IMG/VR virus record: IMGVR_UViG_3300020442_000008
Coordinates: 1 to 64,000 of that record
DNA length: 64,000 nucleotides
Strand: one strand, 5' to 3'
Source: a virus
Positions 44,562 to 52,421 of the stretch are shown one piece after another. The notes beneath the pieces were generated by a model. That model ran no database searches. It was not told the DNA's origin and saw only the letters and a program-made list of their open reading frames with translations. Positions within the stretch are counted from its first letter, which is position 1. Every line of letters starts with the position of its first letter. The translations under genes and the position numbers were made by a program.

Positions 44562-45486
44562 ATATTTTCCAGACCTTATTGGTCAAAACGCAGTCAAAAG
44601 AAAGCTGTCTTTTTATATTGATGCTTTTAATAAAACAGGCGTTTGCCCGTTTTTGTTGCTTACAGGTGCTAAGGGCTTGGGCAAAACAGAATTCGCTAAA
44701 GGATTCGGAAAGAATCTTGTAAACAGAGATGGAACTAAAAGAAATTTTCTTGAGATTAATTGCTCAACGATTAGAAATAACGAGCAGTTCTTTGAGCAGA
44801 TTTTCTTACCACTTATTTCCGATAATGAGATTACAATTTTGTTTGACGAATGTCACGCACTCCCAAAAGACTTAACTATGGCTTTTTTAACTATTTTCAA
44901 TACTGAAACTAGAACTAGAAAAACATTTGAATGGAATGAGATGTCTTTTGAGTTTGATTTCAAGAAACAAACATTCATCTTTGCAACGACAGAGAGCGAT
45001 CAGATTTTTCCTCCACTAAAAGATAGGCTGACAAATGTCGATTTTGAACCATATTCAACAGAAGAGTTGGGGCAAATCCTTAGACTTTGTGCCTCTGACG
45101 CACAAATTGAAGACGATTGCTTAGAAGAGGTTTCAAAATCTGTAAGAAATAATGCTAGAAACGCAGTAATGAGAGCTAAAGAAATATCTTTGTATTGTGG
45201 TGCAAAGCGTAGGTTTATTTTTTCGCTAAAAGACTTCAAAGATTTGTGCAAGCAAGTTAGTATTTTGCCTTTAGGTTTGACATATACAGAGAAACAAATC
45301 CTAGAATCACTCAAGAGTGGATCGGCAACGCTTACTGGTCTTGCAGCAAAACTAGGTTTAAGCAAAACATCTATTCAGAAAGATCACGAATTATATTTAT
45401 TAAATAAAAACTTAATTGAAATTGATGGTAAAAGAAAGATAACCGCTAAAGGTATTGATGTCTGCAAGGAGTTAGCAACGCAATGA
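44554..45486 (+). CDS. RuvB-like AAA+ ATPase
   Basis: 310 residues (316 if the ATG at 44536 is used). Walker A GAKGLGKT (38-45), Walker B ILFDEC (95-100), sensor ATTES and an Arg-finger-region PPLKDRLTNVDF, in the order of the RuvB Holliday-junction motor. The C-terminal 80 residues contain a winged-helix-like tail (LTGLAAKLGLSKTSIQKDHELYL), as in RuvB. RuvB normally pairs with RuvA and RuvC, not seen here, so it may use host partners or the nuclease-like protein at 26372. Confidence 0.8.
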   Translation: MNKYFPDLIGQNAVKRKLSFYIDAFNKTGVCPFLLLTGAKGLGKTEFAKGFGKNLVNRDGTKRNFLEINCSTIRNNEQFFEQIFLPLISDNEITILFDECHALPKDLTMAFLTIFNTETRTRKTFEWNEMSFEFDFKKQTFIFATTESDQIFPPLKDRLTNVDFEPYSTEELGQILRLCASDAQIEDDCLEEVSKSVRNNARNAVMRAKEISLYCGAKRRFIFSLKDFKDLCKQVSILPLGLTYTEKQILESLKSGSATLTGLAAKLGLSKTSIQKDHELYLLNKNLIEIDGKRKITAKGIDVCKELATQ

Positions 45487-45496
45487 TTTTTTTACC

Positions 45497-45525
45497 TTGA
45501 CTAAACCCAAATAATATCATATTAT
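45497..45525 (+). promoter_or_regulatory. Promoter, leaderless spacing
   Basis: TTGACT, 17 nt, TATTAT, 7 nt before the ATG at 45533. Gives the ACP/ketosynthase pair its own transcript. Confidence 0.8.
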
Positions 45526-45532
45526 ATATAAT

Positions 45533-45886
45533 ATGAAAAACCAAGATCGGATAGAAGAAGCCCTAGAAGAGGGCAATAAAATTGCAGATGAATTAGATAA
45601 ATTAGAAGCCAAAAAATCAAGCTCAAAACCAAAAGCTCTATCAAGAGAATCCCTCATAGAAGAATTAAACGAAATAATAGAAGAAAATGACGGAGTAATG
45701 ATCGAGGATGAAGATATTCTATTTAGCGAATTGGGTTTAGATAGCTTTGGGGCGACAATTTTCTTTCTTGAGTTAGATGATAGGTATAATTATTGCGAAT
45801 CGGAAAGTCAAGAAGATTTTATGAAAAATACAGACTGGAAAAGGTTAAAAGTAAAGACAATTATTGATAACATTTTATGTTCTTAA
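45533..45886 (+). CDS. Acyl carrier protein-like
   Basis: 117 residues. An ~38-residue Lys/Glu-rich extension precedes an acyl-carrier fold: LIEELNEIIEE, EDEDILFSELGLDSFG, and the helix after it. Ser71 in GLDSFG is the 4'-phosphopantetheine attachment site (the D-S-L/F motif). Acidic as usual for ACPs, but longer than bacterial AcpP (~78) because of the extension. Needs a host PPTase. Overlaps the ketosynthase gene by 10 bases, so the two are probably made at similar levels. Confidence 0.8.
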   Translation: MKNQDRIEEALEEGNKIADELDKLEAKKSSSKPKALSRESLIEELNEIIEENDGVMIEDEDILFSELGLDSFGATIFFLELDDRYNYCESESQEDFMKNTDWKRLKVKTIIDNILCS

Positions 45887-46728
45887 AAAGTTACACCCAT
45901 ACAGTTCCGACCTTGGAGCTTGATGATTATTTCGCAATCGAAGGGTTAGATCGGGATTGTAATTTTAATTTATTCTACAGAAAACAGAATAAAGATTTTT
46001 TATCATCAATCGAAGCTAATGATGGTTTAGCAGTTATATATTGTCCACCTATACCTTTTGTTGAAGTCGAGTCGAAAGGCTTGGCTATTAATAAACTTCA
46101 GCACACTCATGCACATAAATATGCTTTTGCATTAAAAAATTGCAGAGTAGATTATCTTGAAATTGAAGGTTCGGCTTGTGCTTCTTCTTTAGCGGGAATA
46201 GGAAAAGCTTATAAATTAATCCATAGTGGTGAATTTAAAGATGTCTTGGTCATTACTGACGAAAGGATAAGTAAAGGGGTTTCCGATTTATTTAAACAAA
46301 TGAAAATTAATATAAAAGCGGGAGATGGTTTCTCCGCTCTACATTTGGTAAAGTCAGAGCCGAAAGATTCATTTATTAAAATCACCGACCCTGCTACGGC
46401 TTATCACTACCATACTAATCCTTGGGCTACAACAGAGGAAGGTTACAGAAAGGTTATCGCAAGCGAAGACTATGAATATATTAAGCCTCATGGAACAGGA
46501 ACAGATGTGAATGATGATTCAGAAAAATATTTATGTGAAAACAAAAAAGTGATGTTATCACCCGAAGGAATGAGGTACAAGGATAAATATGGTCATATGC
46601 AAGGTGCAAGTGGGGCGACAGAAATTTGCCAAATGCTAGAAGAACACGCCAATCTGCCAAGGACTTTGTGCCTAGCTGCGGGTTTGGGTAACTTTTATGC
46701 AGGATTGGTTATAGAAAAAAAATCTTGA
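45877..46728 (+). CDS. Minimal beta-ketoacyl-ACP synthase-like protein
   Basis: 283 residues, about 130 shorter than FabF. The condensing-enzyme triad is visible: C101 in IEGSACASSLAG, H205 in KPHGTGTD, and H240 in KYGHMQGASGAT, plus the nearby Lys. All sit in the correct order and spacing for a Cys-His-His decarboxylating ketosynthase. The N-terminal third is atypical and much shorter than in FabB/F. Reaction inferred: condensation of an acyl-ACP with malonyl-ACP, or acyl transfer. Pairs with the ACP gene. I know of no established phage counterpart. Confidence 0.8.
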   Translation: MFLKSYTHTVPTLELDDYFAIEGLDRDCNFNLFYRKQNKDFLSSIEANDGLAVIYCPPIPFVEVESKGLAINKLQHTHAHKYAFALKNCRVDYLEIEGSACASSLAGIGKAYKLIHSGEFKDVLVITDERISKGVSDLFKQMKINIKAGDGFSALHLVKSEPKDSFIKITDPATAYHYHTNPWATTEEGYRKVIASEDYEYIKPHGTGTDVNDDSEKYLCENKKVMLSPEGMRYKDKYGHMQGASGATEICQMLEEHANLPRTLCLAAGLGNFYAGLVIEKKS

Positions 46729-46753
46729 CTTTTAATTAATAATATCATATATT
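46725..46753 (+). promoter_or_regulatory. Promoter, leaderless spacing
   Basis: TTGACT, 17 nt, TATATT, 6 nt before the ATG at 46760. It overlaps the last codons of the ketosynthase gene. Confidence 0.75.
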
Positions 46754-46759
46754 CATAAT

Positions 46760-47116
46760 ATGAAATACATAATGATTACATTGTTTTTTATGGCGGGGTG
46801 CAATCATGCCCAAAAACAAATGCACAAGGTAGAGGAAAGCCCTCAAGTACCACCCAACCTACCACCCCATGTTATTGAAATAAATAGCGTCCCACATCCA
46901 TTTAATTTAAATGGATACAACCCCTATGTTGTTTGGGTTAATGGTAAGATGATAAAGCTCACATCAAATCAGAAAAAAGAATTGATTAATATAGTTAAAG
47001 CAGAAAACATTAATCCTGTGTCTGATGCAGACCTTCATTCGGGAGACGGATGGCTTCACCCTCTTTATCCTTCTCGTAAATCTTTTGAACTTGTTTTGAA
47101 TGATCTCAACAGATAA
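46760..47116 (+). CDS. Small lipoprotein
   Basis: 118 residues. Signal start MKYIMITLFFMAGC with the MAGC lipobox; mature Cys14. A Pro-rich spacer (PPNLPPHVIE) and a beta/alpha domain with VVWVNGKMIKL follow. Likely anchored in an envelope membrane. Overlaps the macro-domain gene by 17 bases. Confidence 0.7.
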   Translation: MKYIMITLFFMAGCNHAQKQMHKVEESPQVPPNLPPHVIEINSVPHPFNLNGYNPYVVWVNGKMIKLTSNQKKELINIVKAENINPVSDADLHSGDGWLHPLYPSRKSFELVLNDLNR

Positions 47117-47591
47117 AATTCCAACCATTGAGGGCAATCTTTTAGATTTTCCTTGCGAAATAACTCGCATAGCACATTCTTGCAATACTCATAATGTGAT
47201 GGGGGCGGGAATTGCAAAGCAAATAAAGGATCGCTACCCTAATGCTTACGAGTCTGATTGTCACGCTAGATACGAAGACCAAAATAATTTAGGAAATTGG
47301 AGTTTTGCATGGACGGACTCGACTTGTCAAAGAGGGATTTATAATTTATATACTCAATCTCAAATCGGAGGAAAAAGAGCGGTAAATTACGAAGCTTTTC
47401 ACAAGTCTTTAAGTTTTGTTGCGGAGCATTTGCATTATAATTATTTGCACGGAGAAGATGATGTTATACTCGGCTTGCCCTACGGAATTTCTTGTGGCTT
47501 GGCAGGTGGAAATTGGAATGTTATTTATGAAATGATAAATGATATTTTGGCAGATATGCCCTATCAAACTTTTATAGTGAAATATGATTAG
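47100..47591 (+). CDS. Macro domain (ADP-ribose-binding/hydrolase)
   Basis: 163 residues. GNLLDFPCEITRIAHSCNTHNVMGAGIAKQIKDRYP is the macro-domain first half (Asn pair plus Gly-rich loop) and LPYGISCGLAGGNWNVIY the second loop. Resembles small phosphatase-type macro domains that act on ADP-ribose-1''-phosphate, but could also remove ADP-ribose from proteins. Could counter host ADP-ribosylation of phage proteins, or recycle tRNA-splicing products. No other domain attached. Confidence 0.85.
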   Translation: MISTDKIPTIEGNLLDFPCEITRIAHSCNTHNVMGAGIAKQIKDRYPNAYESDCHARYEDQNNLGNWSFAWTDSTCQRGIYNLYTQSQIGGKRAVNYEAFHKSLSFVAEHLHYNYLHGEDDVILGLPYGISCGLAGGNWNVIYEMINDILADMPYQTFIVKYD

Positions 47592-47757
47592 TTTAGAGGA
47601 AAGAATAAAAGAAGAAATAAATCGGTTAAGCTCATACCATGATGAAAAGACAATTCATTTAATAAATAATGTATTAAGACCGATGCTTCAATATATAAAA
47701 GATCACGATAGACTTATGAAAGAATTACAAAGAGTTGGGAGTAAACATGGATTATGA
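47584..47757 (+). CDS. Small helical hypothetical protein
   Basis: 57 residues, charged helices only. Starts inside the macro-domain gene end and overlaps the next ATG as ATGA. Function unknown. Confidence 0.55.
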   Translation: MISLEERIKEEINRLSSYHDEKTIHLINNVLRPMLQYIKDHDRLMKELQRVGSKHGL

Positions 47758-47987
47758 TATTTGATAACGGAATAAATAATGAATTTGAAGAAGCCCACCA
47801 AAAAGGACTACATAGAGGTTTTGATTTGGGTTGGTCTTATAAAGGTAGATATTATAGACAAATGATAAGAGATATGTTAAATAATAAAGATTACTTAAAA
47901 ACAGGAGAAGCGACTTTAAAAAGGATTTTAAAGAAAATGGAACAAGATAAAGATAATAGAGAGAATATTACAATAAATAGTTGGTAA
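47754..47987 (+). CDS. Small hypothetical protein
   Basis: 77 residues, Lys/Asp-rich, with GFDLGWSYKGRYYRQMIRDML. ATGA overlap with the preceding gene. No family recognised. Confidence 0.55.
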   Translation: MIFDNGINNEFEEAHQKGLHRGFDLGWSYKGRYYRQMIRDMLNNKDYLKTGEATLKRILKKMEQDKDNRENITINSW

Positions 47988-47992
47988 ATAAT

Positions 47993-48259
47993 ATGAAATG
48001 TCCTATATCAAATAGAGAAGATTTAATTGACGATTGCCACATAACCATCGAATTTGGATATGGAAGCGATAGAGATTGCAGAACCTATACTTTTTCACCT
48101 GTGCATGATGAGGTTGGCAAAAAGATTTTAGAATATATATCTTCGTTAGCAGAAGATGGTTTCGATGTAGAGGATTACGCTGAAGATGTTATGAATGATA
48201 TTTTTGGTGTCGATCAAGATTGGAGCGATGAAGATAAAAGGGAGCATGGATTAGAATGA
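47993..48259 (+). CDS. Small acidic hypothetical protein
   Basis: 88 residues from the ATG at 47993 (an upstream TTG at 47981 is possible). CHITIEFGYGSDRDCRTYTF and a highly acidic C-terminus. ATGA overlap with the next gene. Confidence 0.55.
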   Translation: MKCPISNREDLIDDCHITIEFGYGSDRDCRTYTFSPVHDEVGKKILEYISSLAEDGFDVEDYAEDVMNDIFGVDQDWSDEDKREHGLE

Positions 48260-48561
48260 AACTATCACTCACATTACACGATAAAACTTATAGCGTTGAA
48301 TCCAACGAAGCCTTTGATGGAACGAATGTCAACGAGCTAACAGAACAATTTAAAGGCTTGCTTGTTAATGCGGGATTTCACCCAAGCAATGTAGATAATA
48401 TGTTCAATACAGAATATCAATGGTTCACCGAAGAAGAAAGGCGAGATAATATGCAGGGACATCTCAAAGAGGAAGATATTATGGAAAAACTTTTGAGAGA
48501 TCGAAAAGTTCAAGAGTTTCAAGATAATTTATATAAACCAGATGAAGATTTTAAACTATGA
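48256..48561 (+). CDS. Small hypothetical phage protein
   Basis: 101 residues; SLTLHDKTYSVESNEAFDG and LVNAGFHPSNVDNMF give the layout of a conserved phage protein type whose function is not known. ATGA overlap on both sides. Confidence 0.6.
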   Translation: MKLSLTLHDKTYSVESNEAFDGTNVNELTEQFKGLLVNAGFHPSNVDNMFNTEYQWFTEEERRDNMQGHLKEEDIMEKLLRDRKVQEFQDNLYKPDEDFKL

Positions 48562-48848
48562 AAATATGCGAACTAGAAGTAAAAGAAAGTTTCGATGGTG
48601 AATTATATTTTCGTTTACCCGATGACCTATTAAAGAGGTTAGGGTGGGAAGTTGGTGATGAATTAAAATTCATACCACAAGACGAAGCATTTATTATTAA
48701 AAAAGTAAAATATGAAAGCGTTGAACTAGAATTTGATGAGGAAGAATTATTCAAATATATGCAGTTTGCACACGAAAAAGGAATTACATTCAACGAACTT
48801 TGCGAAGAAGCAGTCAAAGCAAAATTAGATGAGAGTGGCATTGAGTAA
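48558..48848 (+). CDS. AbrB-like (SpoVT-AbrB) small DNA-binding protein
   Basis: 96 residues. LYFRLPDDLLKRLGWEVGDELKFIPQDEAFIIKKV is the swapped-hairpin AbrB/MazE N-terminal fold in full. The C-terminal ~45 residues are helical. Could be a transcription regulator or the antitoxin half of a pair; no toxin is adjacent, so a regulator role is more likely. Confidence 0.75.
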   Translation: MKICELEVKESFDGELYFRLPDDLLKRLGWEVGDELKFIPQDEAFIIKKVKYESVELEFDEEELFKYMQFAHEKGITFNELCEEAVKAKLDESGIE

Positions 48849-48987
48849 AATATTATATCATATTGGAGATTTTATCAGTATCTTTCTTCATTTTAATTTT
48901 TTCAGTTGGTTATATCCATTATATTCTAAAATAATGATTTTAAGTTCTGAGCTTGACAAAGATGGTAAAATATGGTTTAATAAATAA
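48841..48987 (+). CDS. Small membrane-associated protein, TTG start
   Basis: 48 residues from a TTG at 48841 overlapping the previous stop. KILYHIGDFISIFLHFN and LYPLYSKIMILSSELDKDGKIW resemble a short conserved phage protein type seen in marine phages. The next gene's promoter lies in its end. Confidence 0.5.
   Translation: MSKILYHIGDFISIFLHFNFFSWLYPLYSKIMILSSELDKDGKIWFNK
48953..48981 (+). promoter_or_regulatory. Promoter
   Basis: TTGACA, 17 nt, TTTAAT, 9 nt before the ATG at 48991. Inside the end of the preceding small gene. Confidence 0.6.
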
Positions 48988-48990
48988 ATT

Positions 48991-49194
48991 ATGCACGAAG
49001 CAATGACAGAAGAGATTAATTACCAAAAAGGTTACGATAAAGGGTGGGCAGATGCCCAAGAATATCTTGCTAAAAAATTTGAAAAAATTTTAAGTAAAAA
49101 CGCAAATAAGTCTTACGAAAATGGGTTTAGAGATGGAGCAAATCAAAAAGATAATAAGCCATGTGTTTGTGGCTTTTGGGGTGACAAAAAATGA
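48991..49194 (+). CDS. Small hypothetical protein with C-terminal Cys pair
   Basis: 67 residues: GYDKGWADAQEYLAKKFEKIL and YENGFRDGANQK repeats of a YxxGxxDG type, ending PCVCGFWG. No family recognised. ATGA overlap with the next gene. Confidence 0.55.
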   Translation: MHEAMTEEINYQKGYDKGWADAQEYLAKKFEKILSKNANKSYENGFRDGANQKDNKPCVCGFWGDKK

Positions 49195-49484
49195 TTAATT
49201 GGATTAATATTGAAGATCAAGTTCCCGAAGAAGGGAAAAGACTACTTTACTTCTTTGAAGGAACAGGTGTTTGGACAGGCTTTTATTATGGTAGGGATGA
49301 AGATTATCCCGATAGAAATAATCATACTTTTGGAAGCAATATAGGCTTTCTAACAGGTGATGTAACTCATTGGTGTTACATTGATTATCCCGAAGGTGGA
49401 GAATGGAGAGAAGAAGCAGACCGAGATTTCTTTGAGCAAGATAAGGAATTAGTAGAGCTTGCGAAACAACCTATAAAAATATGA
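49191..49484 (+). CDS. DUF551-like protein
   Basis: 97 residues. WINIEDQVPEEGKRLLYFFEG, GFLTGDVTHWCYI match the DUF551 pattern (W-I-x-x-x-D-x-x-P and VTHW-x-P/Y), found widely in phages, function unknown. Overlaps both neighbours by 4 bases. Confidence 0.75.
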   Translation: MINWINIEDQVPEEGKRLLYFFEGTGVWTGFYYGRDEDYPDRNNHTFGSNIGFLTGDVTHWCYIDYPEGGEWREEADRDFFEQDKELVELAKQPIKI

Positions 49485-49789
49485 AAACATTACATAATAC
49501 AAAAAACTGCAATTATAGAAGATACTTGCATAAAAAATTAAAGCACGGCAAAATAAGCGGTAAGTTTTATAAATTTATTTGCAGAAACTTTCCATATCGA
49601 GTTACTACGAGAGAAGTACAAACTGCCGTCAGAATGGTACTCGATGGCAAGATGACTGAAAATAAAGCTATTGCCACTTTGCAAGGAGCAAAAGCAGAAT
49701 TAAAGTATCAACAAGAGTTGTACAAATCAAATATAGAGTGCAGAAAGAAAATTTCAAAAACAACAACTCCATATACAAAACCTTTATAA
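49481..49789 (+). CDS. Small basic hypothetical protein
   Basis: 102 residues, Lys/Arg-rich, helical; ATGA overlap with the DUF551-like gene. No family recognised. Confidence 0.55.
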   Translation: MKTLHNTKNCNYRRYLHKKLKHGKISGKFYKFICRNFPYRVTTREVQTAVRMVLDGKMTENKAIATLQGAKAELKYQQELYKSNIECRKKISKTTTPYTKPL

Positions 49790-49796
49790 AAATATT

Positions 49797-50048
49797 ATGC
49801 CATACATACCAAAATCACAAAAACAAAAAGCAGATGACGGAATCATAAAAGATTGCGGATACTTAAATTATTCTATTCACCAATTAATTAATAGATATAT
49901 AGAAATAAATAAAGAGAGCTATCAAACATATAATGATATTATAGGTGCTTTAGATTGTGCTAAAATGGAAATTTATAGAAGACTCGTAGCCAAATATGAA
50001 GATAAAAAAATCCTACAAAATGGGGATGTACCTCCTTACGAAAAATGA
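49797..50048 (+). CDS. Small hypothetical protein
   Basis: 83 residues, with CGYLNYSIHQLINRYIEINKE and LDCAKMEIYRRLV, a layout seen in a conserved phage protein type whose function I do not know. ATGA overlap with the next gene. Confidence 0.6.
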   Translation: MPYIPKSQKQKADDGIIKDCGYLNYSIHQLINRYIEINKESYQTYNDIIGALDCAKMEIYRRLVAKYEDKKILQNGDVPPYEK

Positions 50049-50149
50049 AACAAAAGCTAAAAGACATTATAGATTTATTTGGTGCGATAGGAGTAGGTTT
50101 GTTATTGATTTCTTTTCAAATATGGTATATAATTACAGGTAGAGAATGA
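50045..50149 (+). CDS. Tiny single-span membrane protein
   Basis: 34 residues: a short basic start and one span (GAIGVGLLLISFQIWYIIT). ATGA overlaps on both sides support translation. Confidence 0.55.
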   Translation: MKQKLKDIIDLFGAIGVGLLLISFQIWYIITGRE

Positions 50150-50517
50150 ATAAAAGAAAACCAAAATTTGTAGAGAAGCGTTGGGGATCAGAAACATGGT
50201 TCGCAAATAATGAAACGCATGATTATTGCGGTAAAGTTTTATATATTAAACAAGGGAGTCATACTTCTATGCACTTTCATATACAAAAACATGAAGTTTT
50301 TTATATTTTAAATGGAGTTTTGATTGTTGATTATATAGACACAAATACTGGAAATGTACATTCTGTTACTTTAAATGAGGGAGACTGCATGGATGTAGAG
50401 ATGGGTGAACCTCATCAATTAATTGCTCATGGTGATGGTGTTACGCTTATTGAGGCAAGCACATTTCATAGAGACGAGGATAGTTTTAGGATTCACGATG
50501 AAACGCCAATCAAATAA
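50146..50517 (+). CDS. Cupin, mannose-6-phosphate isomerase-like
   Basis: 123 residues. GKVLYIKQGSHTSMHFHIQKHEVFYILNG carries the His-x-His and Glu metal ligands and GEPHQLIAHG the last His of the cupin barrel; VEKRWGSETWF at the start is the type-II PMI/GMP C-terminal signature. Probably a single-domain isomerase or sugar-nucleotide-related binding protein. In this phage it could help supply mannose to the GDP-fucose route (inference). Overlaps the next gene by 20 bases. Confidence 0.75.
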   Translation: MNKRKPKFVEKRWGSETWFANNETHDYCGKVLYIKQGSHTSMHFHIQKHEVFYILNGVLIVDYIDTNTGNVHSVTLNEGDCMDVEMGEPHQLIAHGDGVTLIEASTFHRDEDSFRIHDETPIK

Positions 50518-50632
50518 AAAGACGAACACTAAACCGATTAATAAGTCACAAAATGGCAAAGGAGATTCTCCAAGAAATATATCTGAAGAATTTAAAAAAA
50601 ATTATGAGAAAATTAATTGGAAGAAGAAATGA
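50498..50632 (+). CDS. Small basic phage protein with KGDSPRN motif
   Basis: 44 residues from the ATG at 50498. NGKGDSPRNISEEFKKNYEKINW matches a short motif common in small marine phage proteins. ATGA overlap with the next gene. Function unknown. Confidence 0.55.
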   Translation: MKRQSNKKTNTKPINKSQNGKGDSPRNISEEFKKNYEKINWKKK

Positions 50633-50712
50633 ACTTAATAGAATTGGAAGTTATTTTACTGCTAGGGGGCATTACCCTGTGTTTTTTATATGATTTATTT
50701 AAAAGAAGATGA
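50629..50712 (+). CDS. Tiny membrane protein (27 residues)
   Basis: One span, VILLLGGITLCFLYDLF, ending in KRR. ATGA overlap at both ends and no competing frame here. Confidence 0.5.
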   Translation: MNLIELEVILLLGGITLCFLYDLFKRR

Positions 50713-50957
50713 TAAAGTTTGCCAATGATTTTGAAGAATTTTCTTCCCAATCCGAACTCAAAAAAATCTTAAATGAAATATTAGATACTATGGGTGACTA
50801 CCCAAAAGGTAGTGTGCATGGGGGTTTAAGTCCTGTTGCAATAGAAAAAATTATTGCATATATAATGTATAGTGAAAATTGCGACTCATTAGATTTAAAT
50901 ATAACAAAAGCAGATGACGAATATCATCTTAATTTAACAATAAAAGATAAACAATAA
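50709..50957 (+). CDS. Small hypothetical protein
   Basis: 82 residues, mostly helical; ends one base into the next ATG (TAATG). No family recognised. Confidence 0.55.
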   Translation: MIKFANDFEEFSSQSELKKILNEILDTMGDYPKGSVHGGLSPVAIEKIIAYIMYSENCDSLDLNITKADDEYHLNLTIKDKQ

Positions 50958-51145
50958 TGATACAAATAGAAGATTCAAATAACGAAAAATTTTTCATTAA
51001 TCCTTCTCAAGTAATATATGTTAAGGAGAGAATGAATAGGGATGGTACGCTATGGAAAATATTACTTTCCAATGGAGAGTCGATCATAACCAAAAACGAA
51101 CATGGAGCAAATTCTATAATTAATTCAATCACTCCAAAAAAATGA
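50957..51145 (+). CDS. Small beta-rich hypothetical protein
   Basis: 62 residues: FINPSQVIYVKERM and WKILLSNGESIITKN form strand pairs, like a small SH3-like fold. No name assigned. Confidence 0.55.
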   Translation: MIQIEDSNNEKFFINPSQVIYVKERMNRDGTLWKILLSNGESIITKNEHGANSIINSITPKK

Positions 51146-51147
51146 TC

Positions 51148-51176
51148 TTGACAAAAAATAAATTACACCCTACCAT
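51148..51176 (+). promoter_or_regulatory. Promoter, leaderless spacing
   Basis: TTGACA, 17 nt, TACCAT, 6 nt before the ATG at 51183. Drives the UV endonuclease gene and the small genes after it. Confidence 0.75.
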
Positions 51177-51182
51177 TAAACC

Positions 51183-52250
51183 ATGACCAACTTAGGACTC
51201 ACTTGCATCAGCGAAGAACTCAAAGCTAAAGATAAAGCAAAATATTCTTTTCGCACAATGACTCGCAAGCGTTTCAATGATCTATCAGAAAAGGAAGGAA
51301 GAAATGAAGCTATTAAAGAATTGTCTGAACGCATTTATCACAATGTGCTTGTTACTCGTTATATTGTTCGCCATTGTATTCGGAACTCTATATGTCATTA
51401 TCGTCTCAGTTCTGCTCTCTTTCCTTTGCTTACCGATGCAACTTTGGACTTATCACTTGAACTATTACCCGATAAAGTCAAGATCGAAAATGAGCTAATA
51501 AAAATTGGCTTAATAGCTAAAAAATTTAACCTTTCAATCGGTTCGCATCCCGATCAATTCAATGTTCTTGCTTCTACTAATGAAACATCAGTAAATAGAA
51601 CTATTAACGAACTAAATTTTCAATCGAGAGTATTTGATTTAATTGGCTTGCCTCAAACGCATCAAGCACCAATGAACATTCATATCAATGGTACTCCGCC
51701 CGAAATTAAATCAGACACAACTGATCCCGACTCTATTAATAATATGCGTATCAAAGAAATGGCAGAAAGATTTTATAATAATTTGATGCGTTGTGATGAA
51801 GGTGTTTTTAATCGACTAACTATTGAGAACGAAGACAAGGGTTTTTGGAATGTAGATAATATAATTAAGTTTAGTGAATATATATTTAACAAATATAATC
51901 TTAATATTCCTGTTTGTTATGACAATCTGCATGATTTTTGCAATCCATCAGAAGAACGCAATATTATATTTCAAGCAGAGCGTTGTGCATATACATGGGT
52001 AGATCAAGATGATGGAGAATTCATTGCTCCTGTTTTTCATTGGTCAGAAGGTAAGCCCGAAAAACCAAGATCACACGCAGACTACTTTGCACTAGGAAAT
52101 TATCCACCCACTATTGCCATCGAACCAAATAGTGAAGCCAAGTGGGAATGTGAAGTTAAGCTTAAAGATATTGCCATACGAACACTTGTAAAAGGAATGA
52201 AATACAGATATTCAAGAAATATGCTTGACAACAAAGAGCAATTAGTCTAA
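51183..52250 (+). CDS. uvdE: UV-damage endonuclease (UVDE)
   Basis: 355 residues, TIM-barrel family. MTNLGLTCISEELK, SSALFPLLTD, LSIGSHPDQFNVLAS, HQAPMNIHING, ENEDKGFWN and CYDNLHDFCN carry the His/Glu/Asp metal ligands of the UVDE fold in the correct order. Cuts 5' to UV lesions and abasic sites without ATP, starting alternative excision repair. Full family length. First gene after a leaderless-type promoter. Together with the DNA ligase and the glycosylase-like gene it suggests a phage repair set. Confidence 0.9.
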   Translation: MTNLGLTCISEELKAKDKAKYSFRTMTRKRFNDLSEKEGRNEAIKELSERIYHNVLVTRYIVRHCIRNSICHYRLSSALFPLLTDATLDLSLELLPDKVKIENELIKIGLIAKKFNLSIGSHPDQFNVLASTNETSVNRTINELNFQSRVFDLIGLPQTHQAPMNIHINGTPPEIKSDTTDPDSINNMRIKEMAERFYNNLMRCDEGVFNRLTIENEDKGFWNVDNIIKFSEYIFNKYNLNIPVCYDNLHDFCNPSEERNIIFQAERCAYTWVDQDDGEFIAPVFHWSEGKPEKPRSHADYFALGNYPPTIAIEPNSEAKWECEVKLKDIAIRTLVKGMKYRYSRNMLDNKEQLV

Positions 52251-52259
52251 GGTTATATT

Positions 52260-52421
52260 ATGCACGAAAACATTACAGAAGAAAAATTTTGGTACGACTC
52301 TTACACAGGAACTTATTGGCTTGCAGATGAAGAATGGGAAGAGCCTAGAGAGTTCACAGAAGACGAATTAATATCAGAAGGAATCTACCTTAACGAATTT
52401 TGCATCAATGAGCATTTATAA
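52260..52421 (+). CDS. Small acidic hypothetical protein
   Basis: 53 residues, rich in Glu, Trp and Tyr (WYDSYTGTYWLADEEWEEP). Overlaps the next gene by 14 bases. No family recognised. Confidence 0.55.
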   Translation: MHENITEEKFWYDSYTGTYWLADEEWEEPREFTEDELISEGIYLNEFCINEHL

